DNA of 64,000 bases from Pelagicoccus sp. SDUM812003 (GCF_031127815.1 NZ_JARXHY010000004.1:124001-188000), one strand, 5' to 3'; positions 16,351 to 25,054 are shown, counted from the first letter of the stretch. The notes: a model not told the origin generated them from the letters alone. A program made the numbers and translations.

Positions 16351-17373
16351 CTATTGGGTGATGGCTCCGGCCAGGTCCCAAAGGTCTCGCCAGTCTTTGG
16401 CGGATTCCCAGAGGAAGACCTGTCCCTTGATGAGTCGGCAGTCGCGGTCGATCTTTGCGATGGCGCTCATTTGCTCGTCCGTCAGCGGGTCTTCGACCAC
16501 GGCCTTGAGGTTGGCGAGGTAGTTGCGAGGGTTTGTTGACATGGGGATGGGAACCTGCCCGCGCTGGACAGCCCACTTGATGCAGATGGTGGCGGGATGT
16601 ACGCCGTGCGCTTGAGCTATGGATACGATGACGGGATCTTCGATATCCACGGTATCGTCGGGAGTGCGATCGCGTTCCGGGCGGGCGGGCGAGCCGATGG
16701 GGCAGTAGCCGACCGGCAGGATCTGCTGGGCTTCAAGAAACGCGATGAACTCCGGTTGTTGGAAATGGGGATGGAGCTCCATTTCGTTGCAAGACGGTTT
16801 GATCGAAGCGTCCTCGAGCAAGCGCTGTAGCTTGGGCACCGTCATGTTGGAGGTGCCGATGTTTCGAACCAGCCCGCGTTGGACGAGGGACTCCATGGCG
16901 GCCCAAGTTTCCATGAACGCCTCGTGGCGATAGGGGGTCGCGTCCGGGCTGCGCGATTCGACGGAGCAGCCGGGAGGGTGGTGGTTGCGAAAGGGCCAGT
17001 GAACGAAATAGAGATCCAGGTAGTCGAGCTGAAGATTGCGGAGCGAGCGTTCGCAGGCGGCCGCCACGTCGGCGGGGCGATGGTGATCGTTCCAGACCTT
17101 GGAGTTGATCCAGAGCTCGTCGCGGGCGATGCCGCTTCCCTGCAGCCGTTTCAGGGCCTCGCCGATTTCCGCTTCGTTTCCGTAGACTTCGGCGCAATCG
17201 AAATGGCGGTAGCCGACGGAGCCGGCGCCTCGTACGGCTCGAGCCATTTCGTCAGCGGAAACGTGGTCGGATCCGAAAGTGCCCAAGCCGATGGCGGGCA
17301 TGGCGCCGTCGGCGAGCTGTATTCTAGGCACTAGATTGGGGTCGACGGCGTCGAGAGAAGGGTGAGAGCTCAT
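16351..17373 (-). CDS. Aldo/keto reductase
   Basis: The protein has 340 residues with a TIM-barrel AKR pattern. The catalytic tetrad is visible: Asp and Tyr in HFDCAEVYGNEAEIG, Lys in WINSKVW, and His in LYFVHWPF. The NADPH-binding end has VPIPMSTNPRNYLANL. It is the first gene of a three-gene minus-strand operon with the dehydrogenase and the GH29 fucosidase, and faces the AraC-type regulator across 139 bases. It probably reduces or oxidises the sugar released by the fucosidase or a derived aldehyde; this is inference. Confidence 0.87.
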   Translation of the reverse strand: MSSHPSLDAVDPNLVPRIQLADGAMPAIGLGTFGSDHVSADEMARAVRGAGSVGYRHFDCAEVYGNEAEIGEALKRLQGSGIARDELWINSKVWNDHHRPADVAAACERSLRNLQLDYLDLYFVHWPFRNHHPPGCSVESRSPDATPYRHEAFMETWAAMESLVQRGLVRNIGTSNMTVPKLQRLLEDASIKPSCNEMELHPHFQQPEFIAFLEAQQILPVGYCPIGSPARPERDRTPDDTVDIEDPVIVSIAQAHGVHPATICIKWAVQRGQVPIPMSTNPRNYLANLKAVVEDPLTDEQMSAIAKIDRDCRLIKGQVFLWESAKDWRDLWDLAGAITQ

Positions 17374-17475
17374 AGGATGGGCGGTTTGGAAATCTGGAGA
17401 AGCGAGAAGACAGGGGCGGAGATGGGGCGGGATGACGAATTTAGCGCAATCCGCGGTTGCAAGCCATGGATCGCA

Positions 17476-17504
17476 TTGACAGAGTTATGGACGAATTTTA
17501 CCTC
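17476..17504 (+). promoter_or_regulatory. Candidate sigma-70 promoter in the reductase/AraC divergent region
   Basis: A perfect -35 hexamer TTGACA (17476-17481) is followed 16-17 bases later by a poor -10 (TTACCT or TACCTC). It points toward the AraC-type gene, whose GTG start at 17513 is only about 9 bases beyond. The transcript would therefore be nearly leaderless, or a later start is used. Support is limited to the -35 match and the position between divergent genes. Confidence 0.3.
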
Positions 17505-17512
17505 GTTTACTC

Positions 17513-18418
17513 GTGTCGGATCCCCATGTTTCCCAGCTCTTCTCTTCGCAGACCAACCGAGGCCTCTACATGGTGCAAGAGGCTATGGGCGGAGGGGACG
17601 CCGCCGTGAGCGTGGTCTGCTCTGGTTGGGAGGAATGCAGCGCGGACTATCGAATCGAACGGGAGAGCTTTCCCTATTTCGCTTTGGAATACATTGCCGG
17701 GGGCGATTGGGAGATCCGTTTTTCCGAGGGGAAGAGGCGCCTTGGGCCGGGCGCCGTGATCTGCTACGGACCGGGGGTTCGCTACTCCATGCGGCCTCTG
17801 AGCGACGCTGGGCTGAGCAAGTACTTCGTCGATTTCACGGGAGAGGAGATGGAGGCGCGGCTGAGGCGGATCGGACTGCCGCCGGGCAGCGAGCGCATGG
17901 TTTTCCAGCACCGATGGTTGAGGGATCTTTTTGACCAGCTCATCGACACGAGACGGTTCGATGCCCAGGCGAGGGAACGCATTTCCGCCATGACGCTGGA
18001 CCTCTTGCTCGAGCGCTTGCCGAATCACTTCGCGGGCGAGCAGCGCAAGACGCAGGCCTGGCAGAGTTTCGAACGCTGTAGAGCGTATCTTTCCGAGCAC
18101 TACGCTCGAGCTCAATCCTTGTCCTCCGTCGCCGAGGCCTGCGGGGTTTCGCCGGCCTATCTGTCCCGCCTCTTCAATCGGTTTTCCAACGAGTCGCCCA
18201 AGGCCTTCCTCGACCGTCTGAAAATGAGTCGGGCCGCTCAGGAGCTGCTGCGGGGGAACGTGCAAGTCAAGGAGGCCGCCGCTGAAGCGGGCTACGAGGA
18301 CGTGTTCCATTTTTCCCGGGTTTTCAAAAAGCGTTTTGGCCTGCCGCCGAGCGTGTTCGCCAATCGATCTGGAGCCCGGGCGAGCTCCCCGAGCGGTCGT
18401 TCGACGGGTGGCGCCTAG
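17513..18418 (+). CDS. AraC-family transcriptional regulator
   Basis: The protein has 301 residues from a GTG start. The N-terminal half is a cupin-like sensor region (GAVICYGPGVRYSMRP). The C-terminal half has the two helix-turn-helix motifs: LSSVAEACGVSPAYLSRLFNRF, then VKEAAAEAGYEDVFHFSRVFKKRFGLPPSVF. It should bind DNA in the divergent region and activate in response to a sugar. Its position opposite the reductase-dehydrogenase-fucosidase operon makes it the likely regulator of fucoside use. A shorter start at an internal ATG is possible because no strong ribosome binding site precedes the GTG. Confidence 0.87.
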   Translation: MSDPHVSQLFSSQTNRGLYMVQEAMGGGDAAVSVVCSGWEECSADYRIERESFPYFALEYIAGGDWEIRFSEGKRRLGPGAVICYGPGVRYSMRPLSDAGLSKYFVDFTGEEMEARLRRIGLPPGSERMVFQHRWLRDLFDQLIDTRRFDAQARERISAMTLDLLLERLPNHFAGEQRKTQAWQSFERCRAYLSEHYARAQSLSSVAEACGVSPAYLSRLFNRFSNESPKAFLDRLKMSRAAQELLRGNVQVKEAAAEAGYEDVFHFSRVFKKRFGLPPSVFANRSGARASSPSGRSTGGA

Positions 18419-18676
18419 GGCTCTGCCATTAGCTTCGACGCGTGGCGTTTCATGCGCATTGCGTGCCGGATAGATGCGGATAGATGCAAAATGAGCCTAG
18501 CTCTTTTCCGTCCCGCCTTTGGCCTTCCGGACAAACCCTAGTTGGCGCAGGAAACGCAATTGGTCTTTCCTAGACAGAGCTGCAGGGCTGACGGGCGCTT
18601 CGAGAGGAAGGAATTCCTCGGGCGTCTCGGCGGGACTTTCCGCATCGGATCCACTCGGCTCGAAACCCATAGACTT

Positions 18677-19471
18677 ATGAAAACGAAAACAGTAGCTTCA
18701 GCGGCGTTGCTCGCGTGTACCCTGTCGGCCTCCAGCGTCCTGGCCGAGATGGCGGAATCCACCAAGAGCGGCGACCTCACGGCCAAGGACTTCGACCTGT
18801 CCCGCGAATCTCAGGAGCGCTTGGAAAACGCGTTGACGGCGAAGGACCTGATCGGCGCGTCGGTCCTTGATCGATCGGGCGAAAGGATCGGCAGCATCGA
18901 AGACATTCGGATTTCGAGTCTGGCCCGGAAACTGGAGTCGACCGGCCTCGGCACTCAAGCCAGCTCGGGGCAGGCCTCTTCCGGTACCGGTCTGGAGCAG
19001 TTCGTCGATCCCGATCAAGGCGACTTCGCCTATCTCTCGGTGGGCGGACTTTTCGGAATCGGAGACGACTTGGTGAAGGTGCCTCTGGATCGACTGAGCG
19101 CCCGGACACCTGACGGGCCCTACGTGCTCCAGGGCTATTCGAGAGACGAAGTGGTGGCCTTTGCGGAGGGCGGCGCTACCGAAACGACGGTCGAAGTCAT
19201 ACAGGACGAAGCGACGTTGTACGAAGAGACAAGCTCGGCCGCCAAGATGGTCTGGACCGAGGACGATGTTTCCGTGATCCGCGAAGCGTTCAACGAGGAT
19301 GAACGGATCAGTGGTGTGGCCTCGGTGATCACGATCGAAAAAAGGGGGGACAACATCGTGATCAGCGGTAGCGTCGCGAATGAAACGGAAAAGGAGGTCG
19401 CGGAAGAACTGGCCGCGCAGCATACCGATCTGACCGTGGTGAACGCTTTGGCCGTGCTGGGAAGCGACTAG
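18677..19471 (+). CDS. Secreted PRC-barrel and BON domain protein
   Basis: The protein has 264 residues from the ATG at 18677, chosen because it begins a signal peptide (MKTKTVASAALLACTLSASSVLAE); the frame is open further upstream without protein character. Residues about 55-150 form a PRC-barrel (LIGASVLDRSGERIGSIEDIRI and KVPLDRL). The C-terminal 75 residues match a BON domain (VIREAFNEDERISGVASVITIEKRGDNIVISGSV). Both folds are found in periplasmic proteins that bind phospholipid or other envelope parts. A serine/glycine-rich insert lies near residue 95. It stands alone, so its partners are unknown. Confidence 0.75.
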   Translation: MKTKTVASAALLACTLSASSVLAEMAESTKSGDLTAKDFDLSRESQERLENALTAKDLIGASVLDRSGERIGSIEDIRISSLARKLESTGLGTQASSGQASSGTGLEQFVDPDQGDFAYLSVGGLFGIGDDLVKVPLDRLSARTPDGPYVLQGYSRDEVVAFAEGGATETTVEVIQDEATLYEETSSAAKMVWTEDDVSVIREAFNEDERISGVASVITIEKRGDNIVISGSVANETEKEVAEELAAQHTDLTVVNALAVLGSD

Positions 19472-19720
19472 GGGCACGGCCCTGCGTCGCGCCGTCGGGC
19501 GTGCGCTGAGGCGTTCGAACAGGAACGCGGTTGCCCCGATCGAGGCCTCGCTCCGGTTCGCGAGCCTGTTTTTCGGAATTCAAAAGCCAGTTCGCGACGC
19601 CCAGCTGGGAGGGCGCGTTGGCTAATGCCGTGCATTACGCCTGCTTCACTTTGCTGGCGTAAATTAGGCGCTCGGCGATGTTGGTACTTCGGTTGCTAGG
19701 CGGCCTTCGCTGGTCGTTAT

Positions 19721-19737
19721 TATCCAGATAGTGGATA
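19721..19737. repeat. Short inverted repeat upstream of the Nif11 gene
   Basis: TATCCA (19721-19726) and TGGATA (19732-19737) form a 6-bp inverted repeat with a 5-base spacer, 31 bases before the Nif11 start. The right arm is part of TGGATAC, a heptamer over-represented across the window. It could be an operator or a chance pairing of that motif. Confidence 0.3.
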
Positions 19738-19768
19738 CGATCGTGATCGAATTTAACCAATAGAAGAA

Positions 19769-19990
19769 ATGTCGAAGGAAAACGTAGAGAAGCTATTGCT
19801 CGCAGGTGGCTCGGACAAGGCGCTGAGAGCGAAGTACAATGTGATCGAGACGAAGGAAAAGTTCGTGGCTGCGGCGGAGGCGGATGGCTACGTCTTTTCC
19901 GTGCAGGAGCTGGACGAGTTTTTGGACGAGGAAGGGCTGGATTTCGAGTGTTCTGGAAATCCGCGCTCCCGCCAGGTCTGGCTGCGTTGA
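19769..19990 (+). CDS. Nif11-domain small protein, possible RiPP precursor
   Basis: The protein has 73 residues. The leader-like pattern MSKENVEKLLL, ETKEKFVAAAEADGY and VFSVQELDEFLDEEG matches the Nif11 family. That family includes the leaders of many RiPP precursors and stand-alone proteins of unknown role. The short C-terminal tail ends SGNPRSRQVWLR, with one cysteine just before it. There is no classical double-glycine cleavage site, so it may be a stand-alone member and not a processed precursor. No modifying enzyme is adjacent, but two ABC half-exporters lie 120 bases downstream on the opposite strand. Neither has a C39 peptidase. Confidence 0.7.
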   Translation: MSKENVEKLLLAGGSDKALRAKYNVIETKEKFVAAAEADGYVFSVQELDEFLDEEGLDFECSGNPRSRQVWLR

Positions 19991-20110
19991 GCGGTTGGCC
20001 GAAGCAGGCTCCTGCTTGGGGCGCTCCGAGTGGGCCCTTCGCGTTCTTGCGTCAACTGTCGAATGGGGCGAATCCTCCGTTCCGCTCTCGACCGCCGCTT
20101 GGCTCGACTG

Positions 20111-21958
20111 CTACCTGCTCTGCAGGGCTTGGGCGAAACCTTCGTTTCTAAACTGGCTCGTGTAGAGATCGTAGTAGTGCCCGCGTTGGGCCAACAGCTC
20201 GTCGTGCGTTCCTTGTTCTTCGATTTGACCTTTGTTGATCACGAGAATTCGGTCCGCTGAACGAATGGTGGACAGGCGGTGGGCGATGACGAAGCTGATG
20301 CGGCCTTCGAAGACTTGCTGCATCCCGTCCTGTATCCGCTTTTCGGTTTCAGTATCGATGGAGGATGTGGCCTCGTCCATGATGAAGATCTGCGGGCCGG
20401 CTAGCAAAGCCCGGGCAAAGGAGATAAGTTGGCGTTCTCCGGTAGACAGTCGGGCTCCGCCTTCGCCGATGACCGTTTCGTATCCATTTTCCAATTTCGA
20501 AATGAAATCGTGGGCATTGACGAAGCGGGCGGCGTTTTCGATCTCCTCGTCGCTGGCATCCAGACGTCCGTAGCGGATGTTTTCCTTCACGGTGCCATTG
20601 AACAGGTGCGGCGTCTGCAACACGATGCCCAATTGCGCCTGCAGCCAATCGAGGCTGCGTTCGCGGTAGTCGATGCCATTGAACAGGATTTTTCCTTTCG
20701 TTGGTTCGTAGAATCTGGATACGAGACTGACTATGGTGCTTTTCCCTCCTCCGCTCGGGCCCACGAGGGCGATGGTTTGCCCGGCGCTCACGGTGAGGCT
20801 GAAGTCGTCCAGCACAGGTTCCTTTTGGTTGTAGGAAAAGCTCACGTTCTGAAACTGAATCTCGTCGATGCGTTTGGGATAGCCGTCGGATGCCAGCTCG
20901 GCATCGCTCAGGCTCTCGTTCTTCTCGATGCGCTCGAGAACCTGTGGCGAGTCCTTGATCTTCGGCTTGGTCGCAAGCAGGCTCATGACCCGCTCGCCTG
21001 CGGCTTGGGCTCCTTGAATTTCCGCGAGAATCATCGCGATCTGGTTGATCGGGTGGAAGAAGTTTCCCGCGTAGCTGATGAAGGCGATCAAGGTGCCGAT
21101 CTGTATGGATTCGTTCAATACGTTTATGCCGCCGTACCAAAGCGCTAGACCGGAGCCGACGCTTCCAATGAGCATGACCAGCGGCAGGTAGATGGCGCTG
21201 AGAAAGGCGCGCCGCACCGATGCGGCGAACATGTCCTGGGACATGCCTTCGAATTCGCCGAGGTTTTCCTTTTCTCGACCAAGGGTTTTGGTCGTTTTGA
21301 CGCCTGCGATGCCTTCGTTGTAGGAAGCGGTGATGCGAGCGTTGTGCTTCCTGACCTGGCGCGATGTGATCAGCATGCGCCGCTGAAAGAAGATGCTGAC
21401 TGCGATCAGGACTGGCATCGTGGAGAGCACGATCAAAGCCAGTTTCAAGTGTAGGAACAGCATGAATACGATCATGGCCAGCACGAAGCAGCTTCCCCAC
21501 ATGAGATCGAGAAAGCCCCAGGCGAGAATGCGGGAGAGGCGATCGCAATCAGCGGTGAGCCGAGAGATCAGCCAGCCGGTGGGTTGCTTGTCGTAGAAGG
21601 CGAACTCCAGCTCCTGCAGTCGACGGAAGCAGTCGCGCTTGATATCGTGGGCGATATGGTGCGAGATGCCACCGGCGCAATTGATGAAGATGAATACGCC
21701 GACGCCGAGGCACAGGGCCAGAGCGAGATAGAACGCCACCACGGGCAGCAGCTCCGAAGCGTCGCCTCCAGCGTGGATGACGTCGACCGCGAGTTTGGTA
21801 GCGATCGGAAAGCAGGCGTCGATCAAGCTGAGGATAAGGGCGGTGACGGAAAGCGGGATGAGCAGTCGCTTGTGTCCTAGGGCGAAGCGGAAGATGCTGC
21901 GCCAGAGACCGAGATCGATCTTCTTGCTGAATTCTTCTTCTGGATACGGAGTTGGCAT
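20111..21958 (-). CDS. Heterodimeric ABC exporter, second subunit
   Basis: The protein has 615 residues with an N-terminal six-helix membrane domain (about residues 35-325) and a C-terminal ATPase. Walker A is GPSGGGKST, Walker B is IFIMDEATSSID with a normal catalytic glutamate, and the H-loop is IAHRLST. The signature motif reads LSTGERQ in place of LSGGQ. In exporters such as BmrCD and TM287/288 a changed signature in one subunit pairs with a changed Walker B in the other to give one degenerate site. The upstream gene has exactly that Walker B change. The complex probably exports drugs or lipids across the inner membrane; the substrate is unknown. Confidence 0.87.
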   Translation of the reverse strand: MPTPYPEEEFSKKIDLGLWRSIFRFALGHKRLLIPLSVTALILSLIDACFPIATKLAVDVIHAGGDASELLPVVAFYLALALCLGVGVFIFINCAGGISHHIAHDIKRDCFRRLQELEFAFYDKQPTGWLISRLTADCDRLSRILAWGFLDLMWGSCFVLAMIVFMLFLHLKLALIVLSTMPVLIAVSIFFQRRMLITSRQVRKHNARITASYNEGIAGVKTTKTLGREKENLGEFEGMSQDMFAASVRRAFLSAIYLPLVMLIGSVGSGLALWYGGINVLNESIQIGTLIAFISYAGNFFHPINQIAMILAEIQGAQAAGERVMSLLATKPKIKDSPQVLERIEKNESLSDAELASDGYPKRIDEIQFQNVSFSYNQKEPVLDDFSLTVSAGQTIALVGPSGGGKSTIVSLVSRFYEPTKGKILFNGIDYRERSLDWLQAQLGIVLQTPHLFNGTVKENIRYGRLDASDEEIENAARFVNAHDFISKLENGYETVIGEGGARLSTGERQLISFARALLAGPQIFIMDEATSSIDTETEKRIQDGMQQVFEGRISFVIAHRLSTIRSADRILVINKGQIEEQGTHDELLAQRGHYYDLYTSQFRNEGFAQALQSR

Positions 21959-22004
21959 TTTGGAGATTGGATTAGCGAGAGGATGGTGACGTTTGCGGTC
22001 GACC

Positions 22005-23855
22005 TTATCTCGTTTCGGCGGCGAGGCTCGCTTCGAGTTGGGTTTGGATGTTCCAGAGTCGCTGGTAGAGTCCCGGCTCCTGGCTTAGGCTGCGGTGGTT
22101 TCCGGTCTGGGTGATGCGACCGTTCTCCAGGACGATGATCTTGTCGGCATGCGCCAAGGTGGAGAGGCGGTGGGCGATCACGATCGTGGTGCGATTCCCG
22201 TGCCGTTTCTTAAGGGCTTCGATGATCGAGTTTTCGGTTTCCGCATCCACGGCGCTGAGAGCGTCGTCGAGCAGCAGCACTGGGGGATTTCGCAGCAGGG
22301 CTCGGGAAAGCGCAACGCGCTGACGTTGCCCCCCAGAGAGCGAAATGCCGCGTTCACCGATCTCGGTCTGGTAGCCTTCGGAAAAGGTTTGTATGGTATC
22401 GTGGATACAGGCGGCTCGAGCGGCCGATTCAATCTCCATCTGTTTGGCTCCCCCGACGCCGAAGGCGATATTGTGAGCGATGCTGCGCGAGTAGAGAAAC
22501 GGCTCCTGGAGAACGACGCCGAACTGGTCGCGCAGGTAGGCCCGCTCCAGTTTTCTGATGTCGACGCCATCGATGCTAATGGTCCCGCTATCGCAGTCGT
22601 AGAAGCGAAGCAGCAGGTGCATCAGGGTGGTCTTTCCGGAGCCTGAAGGGCCGAGAATGGCAAGGGTCTCGCCAGCGTTCACTTCGAAATCGATATCGCG
22701 TACGGTGGGGTCTCCATCCTCTTCGTGAGAGAAGCTTACGTTTGCGAAACGAATGGCGCCCGAGGCAGGGCCCTTGGGATGTACGGATGCGTTGTCGGTC
22801 TCCGTTTCGAAAGGATGTGTCAGTATTTCTTCGATACGGCTGAGGGCGACGGAGGTCTTTCCGAAATCGGTGAGGATGCGTCCGATCATGCGGACCGGCC
22901 ACAGCACCATATTCATCAGGGCCAGGAAGGCGAACAAGGTGCCCACGGTGGCGGAGCCTTGGATGGCGAGGTAGGCGCTGGCGAACAAGGCGATGCCGAT
23001 CTGCAGCAGGCAGACCAGGTCGGAGATGGACCAGAACCACGACATGAGTCGGATGAGGTGGATGCCGGTGTCGCGATACTCGCCATTTGGTTTGGCGAAC
23101 TTCTCTATCTCGAAGTCGTGGCGGCCGAACGCCCTGACCACGCGGATCCCGGTGATGTTTTCCTGCACCACCGTGGTCAGCCGGCCTTCGGCTTCGTCCA
23201 CCTCCTTGAAGACGTGTTTGACCCGTTTGGTGTACACGTAGCTGTATAGGATAATAAAGGGTATCAGTCCCATTGATACGAGCGTGAGGCCGACGTGCAT
23301 GGAGAGCATGATCGGGAGCACCGCGAGGATGAGCACCACCGAGCGACCGATTTCGACCACGTGGGCGGCGAGGAAGATGCGGATGGTTTCCACGTCCGAG
23401 GTGCAGCGTTGCAGCAGGTCGCCGGTCTGGCTCTGGTCGAGGTATCGATTGTCCAGCCGTTGGATGTGATCGTAGAGCTGGTCCTTGAGGCGCTTGCATA
23501 TTCCGTCCGAGGCCTTGGCGGCGGCCAGTTTCTGGTAGTAGTTGAACACGCCGCCAAGAATGGCGAAACCGGCCATCGCGACCGCGGCGACCCAGAGGTG
23601 TTCTTTGATGAACGCTCCTCCGCCGATCGTTTTGATGACGAACGCGAGCAACCGGTTGCTGTTCTCCCCTTGATCGGTGAGAGAGAAGTCGATGGCGGCG
23701 CTCCCGATGAGCGGCGTCAGGAACTGGAACACGGTGGAGACGAAGAGGGCGGCGGCGGCCCAGCCGAAGAGGCCGCGATAGCCGCGCATCAGTCGCCACG
23801 CCGGGGCGAGCCCGGAGATTTCGGCTTTAGGAGAGGGAGTCGAGTTGGATGGCAT
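22005..23855 (-). CDS. Heterodimeric ABC exporter, first subunit with degenerate site
   Basis: The protein has 616 residues from the ATG at 23855. A longer frame would need a TTG inside the T-tract of a terminator and is rejected. The membrane domain covers about residues 30-325. In the ATPase, Walker A is GPSGSGKTT and the signature LSGGQRQR is canonical. Walker B reads VLLLDDALSAVD, so the catalytic glutamate is replaced by aspartate as in BmrC and TM287. The next gene begins 46 bases downstream and carries the complementary altered signature. The gene is preceded by a leader with a short ORF and an intrinsic terminator. Confidence 0.87.
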   Translation of the reverse strand: MPSNSTPSPKAEISGLAPAWRLMRGYRGLFGWAAAALFVSTVFQFLTPLIGSAAIDFSLTDQGENSNRLLAFVIKTIGGGAFIKEHLWVAAVAMAGFAILGGVFNYYQKLAAAKASDGICKRLKDQLYDHIQRLDNRYLDQSQTGDLLQRCTSDVETIRIFLAAHVVEIGRSVVLILAVLPIMLSMHVGLTLVSMGLIPFIILYSYVYTKRVKHVFKEVDEAEGRLTTVVQENITGIRVVRAFGRHDFEIEKFAKPNGEYRDTGIHLIRLMSWFWSISDLVCLLQIGIALFASAYLAIQGSATVGTLFAFLALMNMVLWPVRMIGRILTDFGKTSVALSRIEEILTHPFETETDNASVHPKGPASGAIRFANVSFSHEEDGDPTVRDIDFEVNAGETLAILGPSGSGKTTLMHLLLRFYDCDSGTISIDGVDIRKLERAYLRDQFGVVLQEPFLYSRSIAHNIAFGVGGAKQMEIESAARAACIHDTIQTFSEGYQTEIGERGISLSGGQRQRVALSRALLRNPPVLLLDDALSAVDAETENSIIEALKKRHGNRTTIVIAHRLSTLAHADKIIVLENGRITQTGNHRSLSQEPGLYQRLWNIQTQLEASLAAETR

Positions 23856-23920
23856 GTCCGCGAGCGGTTTTCTGTAGAAACGAAAAAGGCGAAGGCGCGG
23901 CTTCAGTTTCGGATCGGAAG

Positions 23921-23988
23921 CGGACAAAAAAGAAGGCCCGCTGTTAAGCGGGCCATAGGGATGGGAGGGAAAATTCTTTTTGGCCCGC
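23921..23988 (-). promoter_or_regulatory. Attenuator: terminator and competing antiterminator before the ABC pair
   Basis: On the minus strand, GGCCCGCT (23954-23947), a TAAC loop and AGCGGGCC (23942-23935) form a perfect 8-bp stem. It is followed by TTCTTTTTTG, a standard intrinsic terminator. Upstream at 23988-23982 the segment GCGGGCC is a perfect complement of the first arm, so it can form a competing 7-bp helix that would remove the terminator. No gene on this strand lies upstream that needs termination, so premature termination of the ABC transcript is the natural reading. The regulating signal is not known. Confidence 0.65.
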
Positions 23989-24025
23989 GATCGTTAGCGA
24001 AAGGAGCCTTCTTTTCGGTCAGTTT

Positions 24026-24085
24026 CTAGAGGCGCCCTTCTTGACGTGATAGAATCACGTTGGTCATGTGAATGGCGCGTTTCAT
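24026..24085 (-). CDS. Candidate leader peptide of the ABC operon
   Basis: A 19-codon frame, MKRAIHMTNVILSRQEGRL, starts with ATG at 24085 and stops 38 bases before the antiterminator segment. It contains a perfect 7-bp hairpin (24044-24060, ACGTGAT-AGA-ATCACGT on the plus strand). Antibiotic-induced exporters such as BmrCD use a translated leader and ribosome stalling to control a terminator, and the layout here is similar. No strong ribosome binding site precedes the ATG, so translation is not assured. A second 17-codon frame beginning inside the terminator is a weaker alternative. Confidence 0.35.
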   Translation of the reverse strand: MKRAIHMTNVILSRQEGRL

Positions 24086-24220
24086 AGTCTTAACCGATTA
24101 CCTAGTGTTATCGCTGATAAGTTAGGATTCACGGACTAAAAGGTGTTGGATTGCTTCAGGCAAGAAAAACTTTGTGGAAAATGCTCTTTATGAGCAAGTA
24201 TTGCGATTTTCCAGGGGGCA

Positions 24221-25054
24221 ATGGATAAGAACGCTATGACAGGATACCGAGGACGTATCGCTCCCACACCTACAGGTCTGATGCATCTAGGGCATGCTCG
24301 AACCTTCCTAGAGGCGCAACGTCGGGCCCGCGAGGCGGACGGCAAGCTGTTTCTGCGTATCGAAGATTTGGATCAGGCCCGCTGCAAGTCGGAGTTCGTT
24401 GACGCCCTGAAGGAGGATCTCGCTTGGGCGGGCTTGAGCTGGGAGCCGGAGGTCTGGGTGCAGAGCCAGCGGTTGGCGAGCTTCCGAGAGGCTTGGCGAC
24501 GCTTGAGGGAGGCGGGGGTGATCTTCCCGTGCAGCTGTTCGCGCAAGGATGTGGCGGAGGCGGCTCGAGCTCCGCACGAGGAGGGGCAGGAGCCGCTATA
24601 TCCCGGCACCTGTCGAGAAGTTGAGCGTGAGTTCGAAAGCGAACGGGACGCTTTGTCGATCAATTGGCGCTTTCGCGTGCCGGAGGCGGAGGTGGTCGCG
24701 TTCGAGGACGGGAGGCTCGGCCCGCAGCGTTTCGTGGGACAGCGCGACTTTGGAGATTTTCTGGTGTGGCGAAAGGACGGTTTCCCCAGCTACGAATTGG
24801 CGGTGGTGTCCGACGACATCGCTCAAGGGATAACCGAGGTGGTGCGGGGGCGGGATCTGCTGACGTCTACGGCGCGGCAGCTGTTGCTCTATCGAGCGCT
24901 CGGCGCTGCAAGCCCCGCTTTCTTCCACTGTCCTCTTGTCGTGGATACAGAGGGAAAGCGACTTGCCAAGCGAGCGGGTTCGATGGGGTTGCGCGAGCTG
25001 AGGGCCCGTGGCGTCACGGTCGCGGACGCGTTGACGAAGCTCTCGACTTCGTGA
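24221..25054 (+). CDS. gluQ: Glutamyl-Q tRNA(Asp) synthetase
   Basis: The protein has 277 residues. It resembles the catalytic half of glutamyl-tRNA synthetase, with the HIGH-like motif APTPTGLMHLGHA near the N-terminus and IEDLDQAR after it. A cysteine-containing zinc region (FPCSCSRKD, then YPGTCR) follows. The KMSKS position reads KRLAKR. There is no anticodon-binding domain, and the length suits GluQ (about 300 residues). It attaches glutamate to queuosine in tRNA(Asp). An AGGGGG lies just before the ATG at 24221. An internal ATG at 24236 would also retain the catalytic domain. Confidence 0.9.
   Translation: MDKNAMTGYRGRIAPTPTGLMHLGHARTFLEAQRRAREADGKLFLRIEDLDQARCKSEFVDALKEDLAWAGLSWEPEVWVQSQRLASFREAWRRLREAGVIFPCSCSRKDVAEAARAPHEEGQEPLYPGTCREVEREFESERDALSINWRFRVPEAEVVAFEDGRLGPQRFVGQRDFGDFLVWRKDGFPSYELAVVSDDIAQGITEVVRGRDLLTSTARQLLLYRALGAASPAFFHCPLVVDTEGKRLAKRAGSMGLRELRARGVTVADALTKLSTS

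Noticed and set aside
18542-18676. 45-codon upstream extension of the PRC/BON protein
   Set aside because: A clean signal peptide starts at 18677 and the upstream codons do not look coding.
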